A DNA stretch of 19,899 nucleotides from QHBQ01 sp038230695 (GTDB lineage: Bacteria; Chloroflexota; Chloroflexia; QHBQ01), in the NCBI GenBank assembly GCA_038230695.1, contig JBBRMT010000065.1, forward strand, positions 1 to 19,899, written 5' to 3'. Within the stretch, counting starts at the first letter, position 1. Each line of letters begins with the position of its first letter. The notes under the pieces were generated by a model that saw nothing but the letters and a program-made list of their open reading frames with translations, had not been told where the DNA came from and made no database searches. This document shows, piece after piece, positions 14,604-19,899 of the stretch. A program made the translations under genes and the position numbers.

Positions 14604-15635
14604 CTATTGTTTCTCAGCAAGGCGAAGTTTAGCGCTGCGGGCGCGGGGGTTGGCTGCGGTTTCGGTATCACTGGGGATGGTCGGCTTACGGCCGATCAGG
14701 CGGAGGGTAGACGGGCGTTCGTGGGCGTAGATCGAGCCAGGGGTCATGCCGCGCTCTTCCTGCTGCATGAACTGCTTGACGATGCGATCCTCCAGCGAGT
14801 GAAAGCTGATTACCGCCAGCCTACCCCCTGGTTGGAGCATCGCCAACGCCGCTTGCAAGCCGCTTGCCAGCATCTCAAGCTCGTGGTTGACCGCGATCCT
14901 AAGCGCCTGGAAGGTGCGCGTGGCCGGATGGATCGGATTTCTGGTCCGCCCCGCCACTCGGCCGCCCTGCGCTGCCGACACCACCTCGGCTAGTTGCCTG
15001 GTGGTGGTGATCGGCTGGCGCTTACGCTCTTCCACGATGCGGCGGGCAATGCGACGACTGGCCGGTTCCTCGCCGAACTCATAGATGAGGTTGGCGAGTT
15101 CTTCTTCCCCCATGCTGTTCACCAGTTCGGCGGCGGTTGGCCCTGCGCCGCTTGATGAAATCCCGCCCGCCCCCACTCCGCCAACGGATGGCCCCGCTGG
15201 TGGGGTGAAGACGGACGGGATTGAGGAGGAAGCTGTGATATTGCTCCGGTTCATTCGCATATCGAGCGGCGCGTCCGCCCGAAAACTGAAGCCGCGTTCG
15301 GTCTGGTCGAGTTGCATTGAACTCAGCCCCAGGTCGAGCAGCACGCCGTCCACTTCTCCGTCGTGCCAGCCCCATGCCGTTGCCACTAGCTCACGCATCT
15401 GCGCGAAGTTGCCGTGCGCCAGCCGATAGCGATCGGCGTACTGCGCCAGCTTATCCTCGGCCAGTGCAAGCGCCTCCGCATCGGCATCTATGCCCAGCAG
15501 CAAGCCATTTGGCCCGCTTGCCGACAGGATACCGCTCGCGTGTCCCCCCGCACCCAACGTCCCGTCTATGTAGCGCCCGCCCGCCCTGATTGCCAGCCCG
15601 TCGAGCGCCTCCTGGTAAAGTACCGAAACGTGCAT
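14604..15635 (-). CDS. rsmH: 16S rRNA (cytosine1402-N4)-methyltransferase RsmH with an insertion
   Basis: A 343-residue SAM-dependent methylase (MraW) acting on C1402 of 16S rRNA. Motifs: HVSVLYQEAL at the start, SAM site YIDGTLGAGGHASGIL (22-37), LLGIDADAEAL (46-56), GVLLDLGLSSMQLDQTERGFSFRADAPLDMRM (97-128), then TTTRQLAEVV, NPIHPATRTFQALRIAVNHEL, and LAVISFHSLEDRIVK. Between MRM(N) and GPTAAELVNSM there are about 33 extra residues (about 130-164), rich in Ser, Gly, Pro and Ala, which family members normally lack; the DNA there contains an inverted repeat (15159-15222). The ATG is at 15633-15635; the ribosome site is weak (GGAA, about 12 nt). A REP palindrome fills the gap to mraZ. Confidence 0.95.
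   Translation of the reverse strand: MHVSVLYQEALDGLAIRAGGRYIDGTLGAGGHASGILSASGPNGLLLGIDADAEALALAEDKLAQYADRYRLAHGNFAQMRELVATAWGWHDGEVDGVLLDLGLSSMQLDQTERGFSFRADAPLDMRMNRSNITASSSIPSVFTPPAGPSVGGVGAGGISSSGAGPTAAELVNSMGEEELANLIYEFGEEPASRRIARRIVEERKRQPITTTRQLAEVVSAAQGGRVAGRTRNPIHPATRTFQALRIAVNHELEMLASGLQAALAMLQPGGRLAVISFHSLEDRIVKQFMQQEERGMTPGSIYAHERPSTLRLIGRKPTIPSDTETAANPRARSAKLRLAEKQ
15159..15222. repeat. Inverted repeat inside the rsmH insertion
   Basis: Arms AATCCCGCCCG (15159-15169) and CGGACGGGATT (15212-15222) are complementary with one mismatch. Inside is GCCAACGGATGGCC, resembling the intergenic GCCAACGGATT repeat, and CCCCGCTGGTGGGG. The segment lies within the extra residues of RsmH and keeps the frame. 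Confidence 0.65.
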
Positions 15636-15648
15636 TTGTGTTCATTTC

Positions 15649-15676
15649 CGTAGGGGCGAACAACGGTTCGCCCTCC
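15649..15676. repeat. REP-like palindrome between mraZ and rsmH
   Basis: Arms GGGCGAAC (15654-15661) and GTTCGCCC (15666-15673) form a perfect 8-bp stem with loop AACG, preceded by CGTAG. It occupies most of the 44-nt gap between the two genes and ends about 18 nt before the rsmH start. Confidence 0.85.
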
Positions 15677-15679
15677 AGC

Positions 15680-16108
15680 TTAGAACAACCCAACCAACTG
15701 CGCCGCGATGTTGTCAATATCGCCATTGACACGAGTCTCGCGCTCTGCCCACGCCGCCTGCGACCAGATCACGATGTGCGTATTCATCCCCACCGACACC
15801 ACATCCCCATCAATCGAGGCGTAGTTGCGTAGCATTGCGGGTACGATGATGCGCCCTTGAGCGTCAATCTCGCACTCGCTAGCCCCGCCGAAGATGAAAT
15901 ACTGCAGGTCACGAGCGTTGCGGTCGGCTTGCGACAACTGGCTAAGTTGCTGGGCCAGCCGGTTCCACTCGTCCATCGGATATAGCACCAGGCAGCGGTC
16001 GGGGCTACGGGTAAGCACCGCCTTCTCGCCCAGGGAGTTACGCAGCTTGGCCGGAATGGCTAGCCGCCCCTTGGCATCCAACGTATGCTCGAACGTACCC
16101 AGGAACAT
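15680..16108 (-). CDS. mraZ: Transcriptional regulator MraZ
   Basis: A 142-residue protein with two SpoVT/AbrB-like repeats: MFLGTFEHTLDAKGRLAIPAKLR (1-23) and CEIDAQGRIIVPAMLRNYA near the middle, each with the DxKGR/DxQGR signature. MraZ forms rings and binds direct TGGGN repeats upstream of its own gene, repressing dcw transcription in E. coli. I chose ATG 16106-16108, which gives the family start MFLG; the open frame goes to 16132 but those eight residues are atypical. Two TGGGG boxes lie right at this start, and more lie at the distal promoter. It heads the cluster. Length is that of the family. Confidence 0.96.
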   Translation of the reverse strand: MFLGTFEHTLDAKGRLAIPAKLRNSLGEKAVLTRSPDRCLVLYPMDEWNRLAQQLSQLSQADRNARDLQYFIFGGASECEIDAQGRIIVPAMLRNYASIDGDVVSVGMNTHIVIWSQAAWAERETRVNGDIDNIAAQLVGLF

Positions 16109-16116
16109 TCTGCGCT

Positions 16117-16131
16117 CCCCACTTTGCCCCA
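16117..16131 (-). promoter_or_regulatory. Start-proximal pair of MraZ boxes
   Basis: On the minus strand TGGGG-CAAAG-TGGGG (boxes at plus 16127-16131 and 16117-16121), two direct repeats with the 5-nt spacer known for MraZ. They lie just before the mraZ ATG and overlap its ribosome site region. CTATAT (near 16133-16138) precedes them but lacks a good -35. Confidence 0.6.
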
Positions 16132-16355
16132 CATATAGACGCGGAAAAGGTAGCGGGAGAAGATTTGGCCCCTTCTCCCCTTACCCTTCCCTGCTTGCCG
16201 AGCTATGCGCCGCCTCTCGACCGGATGAGGATTTGGCCCCCTCACCCGATGCCCCGGCGCAGACCCCGACCTATACTGGAACATCAGCGATATAGTGACA
16301 TGAAGGGCAGCGGTGACAGGCTCTCACCCCTGTCAGTCAGGTCGAAGCGGGTAGC

Positions 16356-16406
16356 TTTTCCACAAAACTCCCCACTTTTCCCCACTTTGCCCCCCAGTTA
16401 TCCACA
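16356..16406. promoter_or_regulatory. Two DnaA-box-like 9-mers at the dcw promoter
   Basis: TTATCCACA (16398-16406) is the perfect consensus DnaA box and touches the -10 element. TTTTCCACA (16356-16364) fits the relaxed consensus TTWTNCACA. Both have the same orientation and flank the MraZ boxes. Binding is not shown by sequence alone. Confidence 0.45.
16360..16396 (-). promoter_or_regulatory. Promoter MraZ box array
   Basis: On the minus strand TGGGG boxes occur at plus 16380-16384 and 16370-16374 at exactly 10-nt spacing, with a degenerate TGTGG at 16360-16364 in phase and another TGGGG at 16392-16396 offset by 12. This matches the known MraZ operator (TGGGN repeats with 5-nt spacers). The array lies directly downstream of the -10 element, over the predicted start site, as expected for autorepression. 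Confidence 0.72.
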
Positions 16407-16433
16407 TTATACCCTATTTTTGAAAAAAAGCAA
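16406..16433 (-). promoter_or_regulatory. Main dcw promoter upstream of mraZ
   Basis: On the minus strand a perfect TATAAT (16406-16411) is preceded at 16 nt by a poor -35, TTGCTT (16428-16433), with an A/T-rich spacer. MraZ boxes follow at once. This is the only strong -10 element upstream of mraZ. Confidence 0.7.
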
Positions 16434-16511
16434 TAGGTTTGGCCCACCAATTTGCCACCAATTTTGCGAATCCGCAACTTTGGCTCGTTGAGAGGCCGAA
16501 TTGCAAGGCTG

Positions 16512-16537
16512 TGTAGGGGCGGGCTGCTGCCCGCCCA
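16512..16537. repeat. REP-like palindrome (reverse orientation)
   Basis: TGTAGGGGCGGGCTGCTGCCCGCCCA has arms GGGCGGGC/GCCCGCCC around a short TGCT loop; it is a member of the CGCCCCTACG repeat family, in the same orientation as 9061-9083 and 15649-15676. Confidence 0.8.
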
Positions 16538-16585
16538 TCCGCTCTCTGCATCACCATGACGAATTGTAATAAGGTCATATAGCCA

Positions 16586-16616
16586 TAAAGTACCACGCTG
16601 AAAAGATGGTACTTTA
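16586..16616. repeat. Perfect 10-bp inverted repeat
   Basis: TAAAGTACCA (16586-16595) and TGGTACTTTA (16607-16616) are exact complements around an 11-nt loop. No T-run follows on either strand. It could be an operator or a structured RNA element; nothing identifies its role. Confidence 0.7.
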
Positions 16617-16715
16617 GTCTACCCTAAAACGCTTGATTATTATTTGCTGCGATAGACTAACGTCGTTGCGTGCGAGTGCTAGTCAGCGGCGAAAACAGCA
16701 GTTCGGAGTTTCGCG

Positions 16716-16807
16716 CGGGTGCGCGTCACGTTCTTGCATATCCAACCAGGGCGGACGCAATCCGCCCCTACGCCACACATACGTTGCAAGAATGTGACGC
16801 ACACCCG
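16716..16807. repeat. 92-nt inverted-repeat element enclosing a REP palindrome
   Basis: Arms of 23 nt (16716-16738 and 16785-16807) match with two mismatches (CGGGTGCGCGTCAC then GTTCTTGCA against the reverse complement). The 46-nt centre carries GGGCGGA-CGCAA-TCCGCCCC and TACG. The structure resembles a small MITE or a compound hairpin. No coding capacity. Confidence 0.75.
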
Positions 16808-16833
16808 TTTCGCGCCGCACCGTTGATGCGGTG

Positions 16834-16842
16834 TGGTATACT
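16834..16842 (+). promoter_or_regulatory. Extended -10 element before the propeller gene
   Basis: TGGTATACT has the TGN extension and a 5/6 match to TATAAT (16837-16842). No -35 is seen. The predicted start would fall near 16849, very close to the ribosome site (16845-16854), so the leader would be very short; the call is tentative. Confidence 0.35.
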
Positions 16843-16860
16843 AGAAAGGGAGGGTTAGCT

Positions 16861-17550
16861 GTGCAGCGCAGAAAGTTCGGGTTCATCCTCAGTAGTTTCT
16901 TGGTTCTTGCCTTGGCCCTCAGCTTCGGCATTGTTGGTGGAGTGCAACAGGCGAAGGCCACTGCCCGCGGCTGGTCAGTGGTCAGCAGCCCCAACGTGGG
17001 TACTGGCTTCAACACCCTCAACGGGGTGTACGAAATCGGCATCAGCAACATCTGGGCGGTGGGCTACTACAACGACGGAAGCATCAATCATTCAGTCCTT
17101 TACGAGTGGAACACCACCACTAAGAACTGGGACAACCATAGCGTTGACCTGCCTATACCCCCCGGCAGCGACCCCACCAAGCTGGTCGGAGTATCCATGC
17201 TGTCAGGGACGGATGTCTGGATGGTAGGTACCGATTACGGCAGCTTCACTGTTCCCTGGACTGCTTATCGCAATAGCACAGGTTGGCATCAACATAGCTT
17301 CACCCCATACGACGGTACTATGTACACGGTGGATACCCTCGCCGCTAGCTCTGTCTGGGTGGGCGGTATTGGCCCGCACGGCTGCTGCACCAATCAGCAT
17401 AGCCTCTACTGGGACGGCAACAGTTGGACGGTTCAGAATGGCGCTGACGGCGACGGTTTTACCTCGATCAGCGGCCTCAGTGTATCTGAAAGCTGGGGGG
17501 TGGGCGACGACGGCAGCCATACCTTGATCGAGCGTTTCATTTACTACTAG
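16861..17550 (+). CDS. Secreted beta-propeller-like repeat protein, short
   Basis: A 229-residue protein. The GTG start at 16861 follows AAAGGGAGGG (16845-16854); the open frame extends to 16831 but would start inside the -10 element. A signal peptide is clear: basic QRRK, hydrophobic FGFILSSFLVLALALSFGIVGG, likely cleavage after QQAKA (about 33). The mature part has about four repeats of the form L..V......DVWAVG....G....Y.W....W, for example ISNIWAVGYYNDG, GTDVWMVGTDYG, ASSVWVGGIGPHG with SLYWDGNSWTV, and SESWGVGDDG. It stops at TLIERFIYY, where paralogues continue with EHWDG-W, so the last repeat is incomplete. No SLH domain or anchor. It is a paralogue of the next gene. Ligand and role are unknown; truncation is possible. 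Confidence 0.8.
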   Translation: MQRRKFGFILSSFLVLALALSFGIVGGVQQAKATARGWSVVSSPNVGTGFNTLNGVYEIGISNIWAVGYYNDGSINHSVLYEWNTTTKNWDNHSVDLPIPPGSDPTKLVGVSMLSGTDVWMVGTDYGSFTVPWTAYRNSTGWHQHSFTPYDGTMYTVDTLAASSVWVGGIGPHGCCTNQHSLYWDGNSWTVQNGADGDGFTSISGLSVSESWGVGDDGSHTLIERFIYY

Positions 17551-17571
17551 ACAAGCAAGTAAGGTTCCCAC

Positions 17572-17634
17572 GCTGCTAAAGTTGCCGCTAGCCCATTGCC
17601 ATGATGTGATCGGGCCAGCGGCAACTTTAGCAGC
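17572..17634. repeat. Long perfect hairpin between the two propeller genes
   Basis: Arms GCTGCTAAAGTTGCCGCT (17572-17589) and its exact reverse complement (17617-17634), extended by four more pairs after one A-C mismatch; 17-nt loop. It starts 21 nt after the first stop codon and ends 19 nt before the second ATG. No T-run follows, so a classical intrinsic terminator is not supported; RNA stabilisation or attenuation are options. Confidence 0.85.
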
Positions 17635-17653
17635 AGTTAGGAAGGATAGGATA

Positions 17654-19657
17654 ATGAACCGTCGAACGGTGGCGCTGCTAATCTTGGGTGGATGGGTGCT
17701 GCTCTGGATGGCGGTGCCATCAAGACGGGATGTAGCCGCACAGCCCGCCCGCAGCCCGAGCGCGGCTCAGGTATCAGGGGCAGGCCTGAGCGTTACACCG
17801 CTGCCCAGCGCGAGTGCCACGCCCGCCTGCCAGCTTGCCTGGCAGTGGGTGGAGACCGCCCTCCACAACCCACCAACTAATGGGCTGAGTGGGTTGGCGG
17901 CCCTTGCGCCCAACGATGTATGGACTGTAGGTGGCTTTGGCATCGGCAACATACCGGCGACTGAACACTGGGACGGCAATGCCTGGAGTGTAGTGCCTGC
18001 AGCTAGTACGCATGGCAGCAGCGGTCTCACAGCCAGCGCCGCACTGTCCGCCAACAACATCTGGGCGGTAGGGGATGATGACAATAGCGCTTTGATCGAA
18101 CACTGGGATGGACAGCAGTGGAGTGTGGTTCCCGCTGCCCATGCTGGCGGCCTAGAGGGACTAAGGGCAGTCTCGGCAGTATCGGCCAACGACATCTGGG
18201 CGGCTGGCTCTGCCGATATAGTCAGCGGTACATCTGGCGTAGTGCAAACCCTGATAGAACACTGGGATGGGCAGGTCTGGAGCGTGATACCGAGCGTCAA
18301 TATCAATCCGCCGGGCCAACTGATATACAACACCTTGGAAAGTGTATCGGCGGTCTCGGCCAACGATGTATGGGCGGTGGGCTATTACGAGCTGATCGAT
18401 GGCTACCGTACCGCAAACCTGGTCGAACACTGGGATGGGCAGCGGTGGCAGGTAGCCACTGTTCCTCAACCCGGTGTTGGCAGTGGAGTAGCCCGTCTAT
18501 ATAGCGTATCGGCTCATGCGGCCAATGATGCCTGGGCGGTGGGAGAATATGCAATTCATCCAACTTCGTATCTGCAGGCGCTGCACTGGGACGGGATAAG
18601 CTGGCAACTGGTGCCGGTGCCAGTGCCGCCCGATTACCTGCTCGACCCTTTGCAAGCTGTGATTGCTATTGGCCCCAGAGATGCGTGGGCAGTGGGATCA
18701 TATCAAGTAAATTATGGACTTAACCGCACGATGGTGGAACATTGGGATGGCGTTAACTGGTTGCAGGTATCCAGCCCCAACGACAGCCACAATGACTATC
18801 TAAACTCCATCGCGGCAGTCTCGCCCACCGAGTTGTGGGCAGTAGGATCACGATGGAGGGGAGCCAATGGCAGCATTTCGATGCACTACACGGTGCCACC
18901 GGGCTGCCCGACGTTGACCCCTACAAGCACCCCCACTGTCAGCACTACGCCAACATTCACACCCGCGCCTAGCGTGACGGACACCGCCACCGCCAGCGCC
19001 ACTCCGCAAACTACAGCCTCGCCAACCCTTGCACCTAGCGCGACATGGACAGCTACCCCAACCCCGCCCAGCCCGACAATGATACCTTCGCCAGCGGTCA
19101 GCGCTACCCCATGCAGCCAAAGCTATGCCGATGTGCCGACCGAATACTGGGCCTACGGCTATATTCACTATCTCAGTTGCCGCAGCATCATCAGCGGCTA
19201 CCCCGATGGCCTGTTCCGACCCGATAACCCGATAAGCCGCGCCGAGTTCAGCAAGATGCTGGCTTTGGGTTATGGCCTGTCACTGCTCACCCCGGCGCAA
19301 CCCTCCTTCGCCGATGTGCCAGCCAGCTACTGGGCATATACATACATCGAGACGCTGCACGCAGTAGGGGCGATCAGTGGCTACCCCGACGGCAGCTTCC
19401 ACCCCGGCGCGAGTATCACCCGCGCGGAACTGGTGAAGATGAATGTACTAGCCAGCGGAGTGAGCGCCTACACTGGCGCATTGCCCGACTATCCCGACGT
19501 GCCACCCAGCTACTGGGCTTATGGTTACATCAAGACTGCGACCCACAAGCAGTGGGTAGGTGGCTACTCCGACGGCCTGTTTCACCCCACCAGCGATGCC
19601 AGCCGCGCCGAGTTGAGCAAGGTGCTATACCTTAGCCTCAGCTATCCCCGCCGCTGA
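17654..19657 (+). CDS. Exported seven-repeat propeller protein with three SLH domains
   Basis: A 667-residue surface protein. The ATG at 17654 follows AGGAAGGA; an upstream TTG-started extension would run through the hairpin and is rejected. Signal peptide about 1-30 (NRRTVALLILGGWVLLWMAV, likely cut near VAA). Residues about 60-412 hold seven W-rich repeats (DVWTVGG at 88, NIWAVGD 135, DIWAAGS 180, DVWAVGY 238, DAWAVGE 292, DAWAVGS 343, ELWAVGS 393), mostly followed by EHWDG..W. The seventh lacks its last strand, which LAWQWVET (about 61-68) could supply to close a propeller. A Thr/Pro/Ser linker follows (about 415-488). Three SLH domains end the protein (about 490-535, 552-597, 612-657: FADVP-YWAY-YI, SGYPDG-F-P, RAE). 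SLH domains bind secondary wall polymers. Ligand unknown. Confidence 0.88.
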   Translation: MNRRTVALLILGGWVLLWMAVPSRRDVAAQPARSPSAAQVSGAGLSVTPLPSASATPACQLAWQWVETALHNPPTNGLSGLAALAPNDVWTVGGFGIGNIPATEHWDGNAWSVVPAASTHGSSGLTASAALSANNIWAVGDDDNSALIEHWDGQQWSVVPAAHAGGLEGLRAVSAVSANDIWAAGSADIVSGTSGVVQTLIEHWDGQVWSVIPSVNINPPGQLIYNTLESVSAVSANDVWAVGYYELIDGYRTANLVEHWDGQRWQVATVPQPGVGSGVARLYSVSAHAANDAWAVGEYAIHPTSYLQALHWDGISWQLVPVPVPPDYLLDPLQAVIAIGPRDAWAVGSYQVNYGLNRTMVEHWDGVNWLQVSSPNDSHNDYLNSIAAVSPTELWAVGSRWRGANGSISMHYTVPPGCPTLTPTSTPTVSTTPTFTPAPSVTDTATASATPQTTASPTLAPSATWTATPTPPSPTMIPSPAVSATPCSQSYADVPTEYWAYGYIHYLSCRSIISGYPDGLFRPDNPISRAEFSKMLALGYGLSLLTPAQPSFADVPASYWAYTYIETLHAVGAISGYPDGSFHPGASITRAELVKMNVLASGVSAYTGALPDYPDVPPSYWAYGYIKTATHKQWVGGYSDGLFHPTSDASRAELSKVLYLSLSYPRR

Positions 19658-19841
19658 TGGCCGAAGGAAGAAGGCAGAATGTAGAAGGTAGATACGAAAA
19701 CCTTGACCCCATACAAGTTATGGGGTAAGAGCAGTGGCCGCCCAACGCCCGCCCTGATGTGCGATCATCATACCCTGAACTGCGCTCTGCGCTTGCCGCC
19801 TCGCTGCTGCCGTGCTGTACTCTGCATGGAGGGAAAGAGCG
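19658..19841. other. Spacer with a heptamer array and small hairpin
   Basis: Contains a degenerate 7-nt array (AGAAGGC, AGAATGT, AGAAGGT, 19669-19692) and a hairpin ACCCCATA/TATGGGGT (19706-19713/19719-19726, 5-nt loop). No T-run follows on the plus strand; on the minus strand the hairpin is followed by CAAGGTTTTCG. It may mark the end of the SLH gene, weakly supported. GGAGGG at 19828-19833 is the ribosome site of the next gene. Confidence 0.55.
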
Positions 19842-19899
19842 ATGAGTGACGCGCAGGACAACTACTACGTATTTGGCGACCCCGCCCAGGATCGTCGCC
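19842..19899 (+). CDS. Start of an unidentified gene, cut by the window edge
   Basis: ATG at 19842-19844 preceded by GGAGGG about 8 nt upstream, then an open frame of 19 codons (MSDAQDNYYVFGDPAQDRR) to the end. The initial residues are polar and show no signal peptide, so a cytoplasmic protein is likely. Short polar starts with Y-V-F-D are seen in some SAM-dependent methyltransferases, but nineteen residues are not enough for assignment. The direction is the same as the two propeller genes; a 184-nt spacer separates it from them. Confidence 0.6.
   Translation, partial: MSDAQDNYYVFGDPAQDRR

Larger units (their letters stand above)
16109..16398 (-). other. Long 5' leader of mraZ
   Basis: If transcription starts near 16399, mraZ has a leader of about 290 nt with no convincing gene. 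It carries two hairpins with a shared loop: GGGAGAAG/CTTCTCCC (16155-16162 and 16172-16179), and a smaller TGAGG/CCTCA one around 16227-16244, both enclosing ATTTGGCCC; the GATTTGGCCCC copies start at 16162 and 16230. After the first hairpin the minus strand reads CTACCTTTTCC, a weak U-run, so attenuation is possible. Two MraZ boxes lie at the left end. Confidence 0.5.
16434..16860. other. Divergent intergenic region between dcw promoter and propeller gene
   Basis: About 430 nt without a supported gene. It holds a direct repeat CCACCAATTTTG/CCACCAATTTGC (about 16445-16465), a reversed REP palindrome (16512-16537), a perfect 10-bp inverted repeat (16586-16595/16607-16616), a larger inverted repeat enclosing another REP (16716-16807), and the extended -10 and ribosome site of the rightward gene. 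Its middle (16555-16660) is AT-rich compared with its surroundings. Confidence 0.7.

Noticed and set aside
16109..16132. Eight-residue longer MraZ
   Set aside because: MraZ proteins start with MFLG; the extra part is the MraZ box and ribosome site region.
16356..16406. Replication origin suggested by DnaA-box-like sites
   Set aside because: Only two sites, no AT-rich unwinding region with further boxes, and no dnaA or dnaN nearby; a promoter role is more likely.
16414..16596. Minus-strand open frame of 60 residues upstream of mraZ
   Set aside because: It crosses the mraZ promoter and a REP copy, has no ribosome site and no recognisable character.
17582..17653. Upstream TTG start of the SLH protein
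   Set aside because: It would begin inside the hairpin and put 24 residues before a normal signal peptide; ATG 17654 has a good ribosome site.

Overview
The window is a bacterial division and cell-wall (dcw) gene cluster read leftward (minus strand, about 16.4 kb down to the left edge), followed on the plus strand by two secreted beta-propeller-like proteins, the second carrying S-layer homology (SLH) domains, and the first codons of a further gene. Base composition is clearly GC-rich. Several traits point to a member of the Chloroflexota: a small basic protein (DUF1290) after ftsQ, a CvpA-like membrane protein next to ftsW, Thr/Pro/Ser linkers and NDVWAVG...EHWDG..W propellers with SLH domains, and very dense short intergenic repeats. 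The phylum is an inference from style and gene content, not from a marker-gene comparison.

Layout in transcription order on the minus strand: promoter with MraZ boxes and DnaA-box-like 9-mers (16356-16434), mraZ, rsmH, ftsL-like, ftsI (class B PBP), then murF, mraY, murD, then ftsW, cvpA-like, murC, murB, ddl, ftsQ, sbp. The order suggests that ftsA/ftsZ lie beyond position 1. murE is absent between ftsI and murF, and murG is absent between ftsW and murC. The genes cover lipid II precursor synthesis (MurB, MurC, MurD, MurF, Ddl, MraY), septal synthesis (FtsW and FtsI), the divisome linkers FtsL and FtsQ, and the regulator MraZ with the RNA methylase RsmH. Internal promoters are visible before murF (TATAAT at 12009-12014) and before ftsW (TTTACA-N17-TATAAT, 7510-7538), suggesting three transcription units.

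The most unusual property is the repeat load between and inside these genes. (1) Tandem 7-bp arrays of several different sequences sit at gene ends. At four junctions (cvpA/murC, mraY/murD, ftsI/murF, ftsL/ftsI) they form inverted pairs. They encode the N-termini of MurC and MurD and supply the stop codons of mraY, murC, murB and ftsL and the start codon of murB. (2) A REP-like palindrome ending CGCCCCTACG occurs about a dozen times, often at a 65-66 nt period. (3) A C-rich/G-rich hairpin unit occurs five times in two opposite orientations in the ftsW leader. (4) An inverted repeat lies inside a low-complexity insertion in RsmH.

On the plus strand, 16861-17550 and 17654-19657 encode exported paralogous propeller proteins separated by a 22-bp-paired hairpin. 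The larger ends in three SLH domains that would anchor it to the wall. A partial gene starts at 19842. No tRNA, rRNA, CRISPR array, insertion sequence or transposase is visible.
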